This document shows, one piece after another, positions 25,819-37,999 of a DNA stretch of 64,000 nucleotides. A model generated the notes under the pieces. It ran no database searches, had not been told where the DNA came from, and saw nothing but the letters and a program-made list of their open reading frames with translations. The stretch is taken from assembly GCA_013399855.1 (NCBI GenBank), contig VXAY01006699.1, positions 184,866 to 248,865 of the forward strand, given 5' to 3'. The first letter of the stretch is position 1. Each line of letters starts with the position of its first letter. A program made the position numbers and the translations under genes. The stretch is from Oxyruncus cristatus. Taxonomy: Eukaryota; Chordata; Aves; Passeriformes; Cotingidae.

Positions 25819-26480
25819 TCTTCTTAATAAAGTATTATGTTTCTGGGCTCTTCAAAGTCACTAGGAAAAAAATCAATGATCGTATTGCAATGTCCACTTT
25901 ATAGAATGAACCACGGAGCCACATACAATATATTCTATAATGGCAGACAAAAATATTTATCTAATACTTTAATAACCTTTTGATAACTATGACTGCTAAA
26001 ACATAGGGAAAACATAGCTCTTATTTTTTTTAATAATAGCCACTAAAAATTAGGCTCCAAGGGTTAACAATCACAGAAATCTGAGAAATTACATGAAAAT
26101 GTAGATGTGAAGACATGTTTGGACATAACACTTCAAGTAACATTTGTGTCAACATTAAGTAGTAGTCACACATGTGCAGTCACTGCCTCCAGGTACATGA
26201 GGTAGAAATTGAAGAGACACGTCAAAAGATATTGAAAGCTTTGTATTTATTAATTAATTTCTTTGTTTTATTTTGTGGACAAACTTCAGACTTCCTTGGT
26301 TCAATAATGAACATAATCACTGTTGACTTTTGGACTGACACCTTGTGACAACCCACCCCTCTGGGCCTCTACATGCCTTGGTCACAAAAATGTCCTCAGT
26401 ATTTCTTTCTATCTGTTAACAGATTTACATTGAAGTGTCAAAAAACTACTTAATACCTTCATAAAAAACAGAAAACACTC

Positions 26481-26510
26481 TCTCCACTCAAATCTATATT
26501 TGAGTGGAGA
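26481..26510. repeat. Perfect 13-bp hairpin
   Basis: Arms TCTCCACTCAAAT (26481-26493) and ATTTGAGTGGAGA (26498-26510) are perfect complements around CTAT. The arms are not low-complexity, so chance is unlikely at this site taken alone. Confidence 0.92.
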
Positions 26511-28470
26511 CATCCATGTTTAGAAGTTGGTTTCCTATTTCTTTTGAGGTTTTTTGAGATGCTACCTGGTATTGGGGGAGGAAAAAATAGAAAAAGAAAA
26601 AGGAAATTGAGGGGTGTTATTCCTTTGGGGAGGCGGATGGATGTTAGTGAGTTCCTACAGGCATACAAGCTGTTGCCTCACAGCAGAGTGACCTGAGAGA
26701 GGCAGCAGCTCCCAGGCCCTGCTGAGTTCCGCTGGAGCAGGCAGCCCCACACTGTGACAAATTATCACTCTATGAATAACATCATTAAGCAAACTCAGAA
26801 GAAAAAAAATAAATTGCCATTCAGAAAACAGCTATATGCTAAAAGAAGCTGTAGCTTGGTGTACCATCCTGCATTCACTGGGAAAAGTTTTCTTAAAAAC
26901 AACCCCATACTTTTCCTCAAAAAAACCCAAACCCACAGCTGCTTAAAATTAGGATGAACTAAGGCAATATATTCAATTTTGTCTAACATTTTAAAATGCT
27001 CTGTAAGATACTCTGTAATAGCTATATCTAAAAGAGTAGATAATGAAAGCATAGACAATTGTGTTTGCTTCAGATTAAGTACTTTCATGATACATTTGTG
27101 GACTGCGTAAATGTCTCTTCCAGCTCTCTGTTATTCAGAGTAATACACAAAATTCTGCTACTGTTGTTGAATACGTAATGTAATACAACGATCACAGTTA
27201 TCATTAAAGTAACTTGTGAAATTCTTACGGTGTTAGCAACATATAAAAAAGAATGTGAATTACTTTGCAACACTTTCAAAACCGTAGACACGTTTTATTA
27301 ATTCTTTTTCTACATCTTTATAAAACATTAGCCCACAGTTCTTTCCCTATGATAACACAGCAGTTTTATGTAGGGATTTATGGCATGAAGATCTCAAGTT
27401 TCTCCACTTTAAGATCATTTACCTTATTGTCAATGAACACCTCCTTTTTTTCCCAATGAACACTCACATACCTATGTGGATTTTAGAAACTGGGGCAATG
27501 GTAATGGATGTCACAGGAGTGAAGTTAGCCTATAAAAGTTTTAGAGAGTGATACTCTTTGTCAGTGTTTATTTAAAAACATTTCTGTTACTGTAAACATA
27601 AAAAAAGGCTATTCGAAATGAATTCATGTTGCAGTCTTTTAAATTAATAGTTATGCCTCATAAAAATATTTACTTCCTGTCCCTTCCTATTCTGGTCTGA
27701 AAAAGATAGCCTGACCTGTAACACTAGCATTCACCTACCACAACCTCTGTATCAAGAGAGAAGATTTAAAAATGAAAGAAAAAAAAGCCCCAAACCCTAA
27801 ATAGGGTCAGATACTGGATATGTATCTACAAAAATCTAACCACCACAGCATATTTCTTATACATGATGGCAACATATTACCCAGATAATTACACTCTCTT
27901 CCAAACAGAAGGGAGCGAAGTGAGGAGTGTCAGAGCATTGGAACCCATCCTTTTGAACCTTATACCTTTTGACAGGCATCCTTAAATTGTGCAGCTGTCT
28001 TCAGACTCACCAGGGACTCCAGTGGAGTCAGATTCCAGTGGCCAAATCCTGCTATGGTAGATTATTTCTGGTGTCAGTAACACAGGCTCTGTAACCCAAA
28101 AGAGGGGCCTCTGTGCAGCTGAGCATCCGAGCTTCCCTGTGCACCACCTTCTGCGGCAGGGCTCTCCCACCCTTCCAGACCAAATCCTTTGCAATAATAA
28201 CTCGTGCCAAGAGTTCAGAGTTTCAAGAGCCTCAGTAACAGTATGGGGACTTGATACAAGGTAATTATATCTACACTGGAAGAATATATTGCTCCCTCTG
28301 TTGCTATCCTGCAGAGTGAGGGTAGAGAAAGATATAGATTTGTGACGCTTGCACTGAATTAATGACCTTTCCGAAGGACAACATGGCAGAGTAAATACTT
28401 TTTTTGGGGGGGGCTTTTCTGAGTCTGGCCATTGCTTTGGTGACTTTCAATCAACAGTTATGACCAATGG

Positions 28471-28513
28471 GTAATGATTACTTGTAATGCACCTGCACCT
28501 GCATGTGCATGTG
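28471..28513. promoter_or_regulatory. Possible enhancer motif cluster (TAAT pair and four E-boxes)
   Basis: GTAATGATTAC (28471-28481) is a palindromic pair of TAAT homeodomain cores. It is followed by four abutting E-box hexamers: CACCTG (28490), CACCTG (28496), CATGTG (28502) and CATGTG (28508). A CCAAT sequence lies just upstream, and an imperfect CATCATG/CATGATG palindrome follows near 28550. This is motif reading only; regulatory activity is inference. Confidence 0.3.
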
Positions 28514-29049
28514 AGTCTCAAAGCCCTGGTATTAAAAAAGTCACAGTATCATCATGGATCATGATGCTATTAAAACTTTTGGACAAGTGTCATTAGAGTT
28601 CGAGGAGATCACGTTTAGGAGCAGTGGTCTTTCCTTGCCTCACTAATCCTCCTGATAATCCTGCTTTGCTACAGGCGAGGACTGGAGCCAGCTGCAGTAT
28701 GATGTGGCATCAGGACCTCTAATTTTCCTCCAGCCACCAGGTTTTTACACCTGCTTAGCTTTTGGCCAGACAAGTGCTATTTTACCTGAGTGGTTTCATT
28801 TTCTGCTTGATTTCATTCTCCAAAGAGAGAAGCAATTAGCTTGTGGCGAGCTGTGCTGTCTTGACATATAATGGCCTCCTGCCTTTCTTAACGTACCTTT
28901 TTTGTTACAACAAGGCTCTGTCTTCAAACTCTCTCCCAGTGAGATTCTGTTCTCAAATCAGAGCCTCCTCAGAGTGCTCTTTGAAGTGGAGGTGACAGAA
29001 AAGGGCCAAGCCATGTAGCTCTGCTAAAGCAGGTGAGTCACCGAGATTC

Positions 29050-29115
29050 CCCAGGATTATGCAATGCTGATTTAAGACTAGCCCTTGCTATTTGGAAACT
29101 GACTCAGATAAAATG
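29050..29115. promoter_or_regulatory. Possible regulatory cluster (C/EBP-, AP-1-, GATA-like)
   Basis: ATTATGCAAT (29056-29065) resembles a C/EBP site. CTGACTCAG (29099-29107) is a consensus AP-1 core, overlapped by AGATAA (29106-29111), a GATA-like site. The surrounding 28.6-29.3 kb is less AT-rich than its neighbourhood. Conservation cannot be judged here. Confidence 0.25.
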
Positions 29116-32100
29116 ATTGTATCAAAAGCTCTAAACTTTCAGGTGTCAATGGGCTGGCAGCCGAAGCTGCCAGGAACATTTTTTACATTTTTCAGGGGTA
29201 ATTGATCCTTCCGGCTCCAGTATAACAAGGAAGGCTACAGTAACCTCGTCTAAAGCATGGCAACACAGCAAGGTGGAGGAACCAGATCTCCTAGAGAGAC
29301 CATCTGAAAACCGCCAGCCAAAGCTCATTCAGAATTCAGAAGAAGCTAGCACCTCAACATCTATCTTCAAGTTGACCCTGGTTATCTTGAATTACTATGC
29401 AATTCAGAAACACATGGTGTGTCTACAGGTTAGCATGGTTAGCATTTTACAGTTCTGAGACATATGAGAAGCACCTTCTCTCAAAATCATATCACAAGAC
29501 CCAAACCCATGTGAATCCATCACTCCTTTGGCTAAAGACCCTTGGGTCCTTCTTCCTTTACACTACTCATAGCACTGGAAAAGATTCAAAAATTTTAATA
29601 TAGATATTGATCTTCAGCATCTCTTAGAGTGGGATTACTGAGTATTTATAGTTGCAAGAAAAAAGAGAGTGGGAGAGAGAACCAGTTCATTAAGGGCATA
29701 CTCATCTTTTGTTGTCTTCTAAAACACAAGATGAAACACAGCTGCATTACGTATTTTTAGTTCCAGCCTTATTCATACAATTATATGGGTGGATTTTTAA
29801 ACTGTAAATTTGCTGTCACGGATTGCATCATGTAGTTTCTGTATTTCACTGGGGTCGTTCTCCGTTATATTAACAAAGTGGCAGATGTGGGAATCAAGCA
29901 GAATGCAGAGCCTGTGGTAAGGGGACTGACTGTAGCAGCAGCATTTCAGAGGGAGCACCAGATGCTCTGATCTTCACAGGCCAGCTGTGACATTCAATAG
30001 ATAGGAAAGTGTGTCTATCACCCCATTTTCCCCCAAGTCAAAAGCACCACTTAACAACAGATGTGCCCAATGACTCTGATTACTCCTGTCCTCCAAAGGG
30101 TCAGTAAGGTCACAGGAATCTTCAGATTCATTTTGGTTCATCTTTATGCAATAACATCATACCCAATGAGTCAAGTTTCCTTCAGAAAAAAGTACTGCAC
30201 ACTCATGATACCAAAGTCTGAATCATAGTGCGTCCTTATAAGAAGGCTGAAAACAAAGTGCCCTGGTTGTGATGTTTCCTAACATTCAAGCTCTTGATTT
30301 CAAAACCTTCCTATTATTTTTAACAAATTTGCCATTTATTATACGGCTGCTTACTTGCTCACAGTTTGGTTAAAAGGCAAGTTACTGGTTTGACATCATG
30401 ATCCCTGATTTTCATTTCTTCTGGTTTTGGATGACTAAAGGTTTCTCAAACTGCACTACTGAAAGCAGTGGCTATTTTTAAAATTGTTCTCCTTTTATAT
30501 AGACATGCTGTTAGTGCAACCAACAATTATATACATTCCCCATCATTGTAAGACTGTGTAAGATTACACAATATAAAAAGGATTATTAAGAGAGAAAAAA
30601 TTAGTATACTAATGACTCAATTTGACAGTTTCATTATGTATAATGTAGATAAAACTGATGGAAAACTCCTTTTAAATTACTGCTGCCGTGTTCTGAACAA
30701 GACCACTAAACTAACTTGCAATAAACTAGTTCATGTTCTTTTGTAATAAATTTATCATAATGGTGCATATGTACACAGATATATATTTTTCTTTTAATAC
30801 CAAATGCTCAGGACAGTATTTTGATCTAATTATATTTCATCTAATTATAGTTCATCATGGTTAAAATATCAAATTTAATGGTATGTCACGGATTAACAGA
30901 ATAATTTGATTTCTACACTGTTAATTAGAAGTTACATTTACATGATTATAGAAAGTTATATATGAATTACAAAATTAATACTTAATGTTAAAAAAAACCC
31001 TTCTGCCTGTTTCTAAGAGGACGTGTAGATGAGTTAAATTGTTAAAGGATATATTTAGGCATTTAAGGTCAACTAATGGGTTTCTTGGGGAACTGTGCTC
31101 TACTATAGACATTATAAAAGTAAAAAACAAGTTAATAAGAAATTAGCCATTCATGGCTAATAAGCTCAAACCTAAACTTGGAACATCCTAGGGATTCTCC
31201 AGCTAATTAGCTCCCTTGTCTTTCTCTTCCAGTACACATCCACTGGCCCTGAGACAGGAATCTCCCCTGTTTCCCATGTGCACCTACACTGCAGTCTGGA
31301 CAGAAGCAGGAGTGTCTGGATGTGTGCAGGACAGACTTGCTTCCAGGCTGCTGAGTTTCAAAACCACGCATATCCCATCATACCATCATCTTATAGTCAA
31401 GAAGGACTCCACAGCTAAAGAAGAAAGATGTATTTGGGATTTCCTAGGACAGATAAGCAAACACGGCCATTCCAAACCAGAAAGAAGATGCTAGTAACTT
31501 TATGAATATAGACTGGTCTGACCTGCTGCAGATCCACAGCAGATAAGTTTCTGGTGTCTAGTCAGCTGAAAATGTGCCTATGCTGGTTGGAGAGAGAAGT
31601 TATTCCATGGTGTAGGGCTATCTGACATGTGCTGCTCTGCAGTTATGTCTGCCCTCTACATTGGGTCAGGAGAAGATTTTTCATCACTATCTTCTGAGCT
31701 GGAAAAATTATCAGCTCCCCTAGCTAAATGCAGCTAATATACATTTTCAATGCCAGAAAGAGTGAGCATGTCAACAACAAAATGTTGACAGTCACTTTGC
31801 AGGCTGCAGTCAGTCATAGGGGAAGTGGCATATGACACCATGTACTATGCAGAAACATGCAAAATGCTGAAGAGATCCAACATTCATCTTTAGGGACAAG
31901 CAGGGATTCAAGTCCTTCCCAGTGACATAGTCATCAGTCCTGGTTGCAGTCAGTACGGGAAGCAAAAAAGTCCAGCAATTACTACAGTTGGTGAAGAAAG
32001 CCAGAAAAGGAAAGAAAGTATATTTTTATGCATTTTTATTTCTTAATGCATGGAAGGTTAAGCTTTTGTGGTAAGTGATAGCTCACTGCCATGTGGGAGT

Positions 32101-35100
32101 GACACACTACGTACCTGACTATAAGAAAACACCTCATTGTGGGAATGGTTTGGTTTTGGACCATTTTAGAGTACTTTAACACATCACAAAAACAATCTTT
32201 TCTCTTTTCCTGCTTCTGTCAAGATTTTGCAGAAATATCAGTTACTTGTGTACAAATGCAGAAGGGTTATAGATATGCAAGGGAAATTTAAGCACAAAGT
32301 TCTGCAAATCGAGGAAGGACACAACTGGACCATTGGCCATCACGACCTTCTTCTGAGTTTAAGACCTCAGATTAACAACCTAGTATAAATTACATCAAAA
32401 GAATAAGAAATACATTAGGTTTCCTAGTCCTTTTATTTCTTTTTTTTTTTTCAACAAAGAACAAAGTAATACAGAATATTTCATGTTTGTAGTCAATGTC
32501 AATAGAAAGAAAAAAGTCAATTCCACCAGGATGATGTGCTTTTATTTCTTTTCCTATTACACTGGACTTTTCTGAATTCCTCCCCAGAAAGAAAACTCAA
32601 GAACAAGCAAGATGAAAATGTAATACCATCAAAAAAATAAAAATTAGGAGTCATCTGGTTTGGGTTTTAATAGTATAAAATTGGAGTCCTTCAAATAGTA
32701 CTGGTTCAAACACACTATCACTCTGGGAAAGCTTGGCACTATATTACACTTTCAGAAATCCTACGATGATAAAAAAACAGGCAACAGGTGGAAAATATGT
32801 AAATAAGACTTTTCATCATGTAGTGACTGAACCAAATATCAAAGCCTGGATAGGGCTAATTAGCTACTAGGGCAGCTGTTGAAAATTTGTCCTACCTGAG
32901 AATCTCAAAGGGATGCCTGCACTGCAGTCATGCTGGGAGCCCAGCTCATATCACACACTAGATCACCTACGGGAGAGCCGCCACCACAGAGAGCCTGCTG
33001 TCTTCCCGTGTTTTCACCAGAGGTGGGACCTATCTCAGATCACAGACACCATGTGCAATGGTCAGAGAGAGGTCCATCATCACAGTTTTAGTTACTGGTA
33101 TAGGAGGTATTACAATCTCAAACTGGGTTTACTGGCTGATTGTACATTAAAACTCCCTCTTGTGCCACAGGTTGTCTTGAGAAAGTAGCAAAAATTATGC
33201 AGCCATCGCTAGCAGATTTCAAATCTGATTTCTTTTCCTCTGCGTCTCTTTCAGCCCAGCCTCAAACTCTGCTTGGTAGATTATATTTAGTCATTTGGCA
33301 CCCACAGGTCCACCTAGGCATACAAGATATTTTGAACCAAAAGAATCACTGCCTTTTCCTTTGAGATGACACCCTGCCCTTTTTCTGGCATACTCAAAGC
33401 CTTTCAACTCTTTTTGTTGACTACATGTGTTCGCATTTATGCCACAGAGAAGGGTGTCCACCCCAGGTCTTCGCCACATGACCACAAATGTTTCTGTGCA
33501 GACAAAGGACACCTTCCTCCCCTAGCTGTGGTGGTCGTCCTGCTTCTCTACAAGGCTGGGCAGGGTGGATGGGAGCACACTTTGGGCACCTGAGGGTCTA
33601 GATGCTGTGGCAAGCACATATGAACTAGCAGGATTGAGAAGAAAGAAACAAGTAAGAAATGATTCATCCATGTTGCTGGAAAATGTCTGTCCTCATATGG
33701 ATACTTTTTTTGCTGTAATCCTTAAGGGCAGTGAGCACATGCATGGTTTACCGCTCAGTACATGCTTTTGTCCCATACACCATTCGTAAGTGTGACAACA
33801 GGCGTGAAGGTACTTCAGGACACACCTCTGAATTATGAATATAAACATTATTGTAGTTATACCCACACACACACTTCACTTTTCAATGGAGTCAAACTTG
33901 AAAACTTAATACAGGATCAGATTCTCCCAAAAACTTATAAAGAAGCCCATACATCTTGCCCTAGATTTTACCTATACATGGAGTTACTGATATTGATGCT
34001 GTAGAAGTTGTGATTAACTGTTCATATGATAGACTAAATCTTCAGATTTCAAGGTCTTCCAAAAGCACGGCTGAGGTTTTATACTCAGTGAGAGCAATGT
34101 TCTGATGATGGGACCGTGCTCCTCTTACCACACTGGGAAGGGGACCTGCAGCATTCTCTTATTTAACCCCATTGTAAACAAGCCAGTTCTGTGGAGTGAC
34201 TAACTTTGTTAGAAAAGGTAAACAGACAGTTCTCTTTTTTTAGATGCAGGAAACACTTGAAGAGTCCTTAGGGTGGATATGGTAAATTTGGGGGGGTCTT
34301 TCCCATGTTTTTCTTTAAAATCTTTTTTAAAGCTTGTGTTCTTTATTTCAGAAATCATTATAACTTGGTTTAATTATGACATGATTTCCAGTAAAATTAA
34401 TTTGTTCCAGTTACTGGTCACATGTTCAACTGGAAGGTGCAAAAGCTAATAGATGAAAGAGTTTATGAAATACTGTTTGTCTTATCAGAGAGAAACCTGT
34501 GGTTTCAATCATATTAAAAAAATGAGAGGAGCTGTTGGCCATTTCTTGTACAGAAATCTCCATCCTCAGTAGTGTTAGTGGAGTAGTGTCTTTTTTTACT
34601 GAGTATTTGGACACTTTCCATCCCATTAGGTATCTTATATCTCCTTATAAATAGTTGTGAATATTATATTTTAAAAACAAAAATGCACAGATATATAAAA
34701 GAAAAATAAATAACTCAGCTAGATGAAAACCTAATTTGCTCCAATGTGAAATCTACATGAATGTACTGAGTAATGAGTTTTAATGATAGAAAAGTCTAAA
34801 AATTTTTATTGCAGTTTATGCACTGGAAATACTTAAAAATACATATATTTTTTAAATTAGTATTAAAAATTGGAGTAGCAATAATTCAACATATTTCCAA
34901 AATTTTATGCCTGTACACAAATTGGTTTATGTATGTAAAAAAAGGAAAAGACTGAAATATGAAACTAAGCATTTAACCTCATCTAATGGTGTTCACACTG
35001 GCAGAGCCAATGGACATGCTCTTATGAAAATCATAGATGTGATAATGTTCTGCATACACGGTCCATTAAAAAAAAAAAGCGCAACTGTTTTTATAAGTTA

Positions 35101-35995
35101 AGAAGGTTTCCTCCTTCTCCCAGTTCATATACTACAGTGAACATTGTAAAAGGATTTGGTAATCAGTGGAATAATTAAACTAAAATATAAAGCTTAAAAG
35201 AAAAAAAAAAAAAAGAGGTTCTGGAATAAGGCAGAGAAATCAACTGTAATAGTTTCTGCAATATTTTTTATATATTTTATTATTAACAACGTAATTATTT
35301 ATCTGAAAAAATAATAGTTTCTTAGGTCACATACGATTTAAACATAGATTTAGTTTTGGAAAATTAAATGAATATACTAGAGAAATATCCTGGATATGAA
35401 AGAAATTCAAAGATGATACTGCAAGTCATGCCATGATTTTATGAATTTCTATCACTAGGAAAATTACTTGAATGATGAGATACTGATCATTTTTGGAATC
35501 TCTCCCTATTTAAATTATTTTCAAGTCATATTTCTTCAGAAAATCTCCCATAGCAGAGAAGTTTTTTTCTCAATTAACTGGAAGCAAAAAAGATGGTTTA
35601 GTTTTGTAGCAGGGTTCAGATAGTAAGAAATGGAACCAGAATCCTTGCACATCATAAGGGTGAATTCAGGTTAAGTATAGATACAAAGGGCTTTGCAATA
35701 TGACTATTCACACCTAAAATTAGACTATGTCAAGTAGTAAAATTCAAGTCCTAGTCACTTTCTCAAAAAAAAAAAAAAAAAGAGACAAAATCTAAACTTT
35801 GTTTTGTTTGTCATGGTCACAGCTAGAAATTTATGCTTCCACCTCCCCTTTATCCCCTCAAACACATGCATACCCCACTATCCTAACCCCCCGCCCTGAT
35901 TTTCTACTTTTATTTAAAAATAAAAGATAGAACCTCCAGAAAACCACCAGAGAAATGCCAGTGCCAGGTTCCAATAAAAAGTAAAACTTGCTGAC

Positions 35996-36080
35996 ACAGA
36001 TTTTAAGGTCAGGAGGAAAAATATGATAGTTTAGTCTGACCTTTTTCAAAACACGAAGCACAGAAATTTGGAGGTAATAC
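35996..36080 (-). mobile_element. Ancient CR1-like LINE tail
   Basis: CAGATTTTAAGGTCAGGAGG, then ATATGATAGTTTAGTCTGACC, split here as ATATGATAG and TTTAGTCTGACC, then a CACAGAAATTT block. This follows the antisense amniote CR1-type tail (AAGGCCAGAAGGGACC, ATGATCATCTAGTCTGACC). It is short and diverged. Confidence 0.5.
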
Positions 36081-36748
36081 TTGCAATAAGTTATTTTTAC
36101 TAAGTTTACATTTTTTGCACAATAACAGTTTTTCGTCACTAGTTGTACTTTCAGTAGGATTTTTCCAAGGTTATCTGGTGATGTTTTAAAGAAAAACATG
36201 AAGGCAACAAGAGAAAAAAGGATTTCTTAGTTTCAAATATGCTGACTATGTCCTATACAAGGTCATTTGACTGCCTATCTCAGATATAGACTCTCCCATT
36301 TTCTGTAAGCAATCCACAGGACAGCATTCTTTACAATGAAAAGGCGATAATGTGCATTAGGACACCCTTCGTGCCAAATACAGAGGACAAGAGATCTCTT
36401 TCATTCCTTTGAAAGCTCAGTATATTCCAAATAATTGCAAAAATATAGCAAGAGCTACATTTCTTTGTAAACCTAGAAAACAATCTTTTCACTGTATACT
36501 TTTCGAAAAGCTGGAGCTGGGTCAAATGTCACAGGCCTGACCAAATATATTTTAAGATAAATATACTTGGGTGATGGGTCTGGATTTAACTTTTTTAGTT
36601 ATTCAGCTCTGGAAGTTTCATTTTTCACAGGCATTAAAAATATTCAAGTATTTTGCTTTTTAATGAGTAACACAATTGCGGAGTTTTTCTTCAAAATTAA
36701 AAAGTGAATTCATTTTCCTTGAACTTTCCAGGTACCTACAGCAGTAGG

Positions 36749-36771
36749 CTGAAATTTCCTGGAAATTTCAG
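36749..36771. repeat. 23-bp near-perfect palindrome with STAT-like core
   Basis: Arms CTGAAATTTCC and GGAAATTTCAG are perfect complements around one T. The centre TTCCTGGAA fits the STAT/BCL6 gamma-activated-site pattern TTCNNNGAA. A regulatory role is inference. Confidence 0.85.
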
Positions 36772-37173
36772 TTCAGGGACGTTTTCAGAAATTTATAAGC
36801 CCTTCAAAACCTCATGTTGACTTCTCACAGTTATTAAACATGACTAAGGTAGTTTAGAAATGCCCCAATGATGACAATTGTATGGCAGGTGTCACCAAGT
36901 GGTACTGTCACATACAGTGTCCGTGTTCTCTGTGTACATACAAACTTTTAGGTTTGGCTATGCCAGACCCTATGCAAAAGGATTTATCTTGTTCCAGCAG
37001 CTTTGCATGAGGAACTAAGGAGTTTGTTAATTACAGGGTCACTTTTTATTGCAAAGTTGACACATAAGAATGAGGTAGGAGCTTTGGACTGTGTCTCCCA
37101 GAGACAGTGCTGGATGTTTTTTGTCCAGGAGAGATATATATTCATTCAGGAACAAGTTACACATTGATAAACA

Positions 37174-37203
37174 GATCTGGATAGATCTAGATAGATCTAG
37201 ATT
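37174..37203. repeat. Decamer tandem repeat GATCTAGATA x3
   Basis: Units GATCTGGATA, GATCTAGATA and GATCTAGATT are contiguous. Each is itself partly palindromic and carries GATA cores. Confidence 0.9.
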
Positions 37204-37941
37204 ATCTGTCATTCAGTTGTTTTCAACTAGGGCTGCAACTGCAAGGCTCCAAGCAGTTGTAACTCTTCATAAGCAACAGCCACATGAGTGTGCATTCTCC
37301 CTGTCTGCTTACACGTGCAAGAGCTGTAAGCTTTATACCCATGACGTGTTATAAAAAGTTTGAGAGGACTTGAGTTAATTAAAAAAGGTAGTCACAATCT
37401 GTTAGGTTTATTATGAAATCTATAGAGTGACAATGCAAAATCATCCTGCAGAAATCCCAGGACCTCCACAAAAATGAACTCAGTTGATAATATTTATTGA
37501 CAGAACAGTGGTATAATCTCATTAATATTTGCAAATTTCAATTATAGGGAGGGCATGAGACTGTTAAGTAGTCACAGTTTTCCATTATGATTGGAACAAA
37601 CACCAATTTATGAATTTGTCATCTAATTTTGAAAAGGTGAAAGTGTGATGCTACTAAGAATGATATATGATGAAGCAGATTATTTTTGCATAGATGTTGT
37701 GACACTGAAATTCTGGGTTGAATTCTGGGAGAGAGGAAAGCATAAGAAAGCATAGGTCATTCTTCATGTAAATGAAAAATTGAGATGGATCACTAGCATT
37801 ATGAAAGCAAGAAATACAGTATTCTATTACTCAAGACCTGAATCTGTTGGGTAACAATCACAATTGCAGTTCACAAAAAGAGGGGTAACTCAATGTGTAT
37901 TTCCCAAGAGGAAGCAAAAGGCAATGAAATTACAATTTGAT

Positions 37942-37943
<2 letters not shown>

Positions 37944-37979
<36 letters not shown>

Positions 37980-37999
37980 NNNNNNNTTTTTTTTTTTTT
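37944..37999. repeat. Poly-T tract interrupted by 7 Ns
   Basis: Thirty-six T, then Ns at 37980-37986, then 13 more T. The homopolymer length is unresolved. It could be the tail of a minus-strand retroelement, but no element body is recognisable beside it. Confidence 0.95.

Larger units (their letters stand above)
25819..35995. other. Gene-free DNA with possible regulatory clusters
   Basis: No convincing exon. It contains a perfect 13-bp hairpin (26481-26510), an E-box/homeobox motif cluster (28471-28513) and motif-rich sequence to about 29.3 kb. It also holds very AT-rich, TAATTA-rich sequence at 30.3-31.0 kb and poly-A tracts at about 35199-35215 and 35765-35781. Open frames of 60-90 codons at 31.2, 32.9 and 33.1-33.8 kb do not resemble known proteins. 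Confidence 0.5.

Noticed and set aside
30300..31020. TAATTA-rich sequence as a homeodomain enhancer.
   Set aside because: The whole stretch is so AT-rich that such hexamers are expected by chance.
31216..33789. Frames of 74-92 codons at 31.2, 32.9, 33.1, 33.4 and 33.6 kb.
   Set aside because: Read for domains and splice contexts; nothing recognisable, and they do not form a consistent set of exons.
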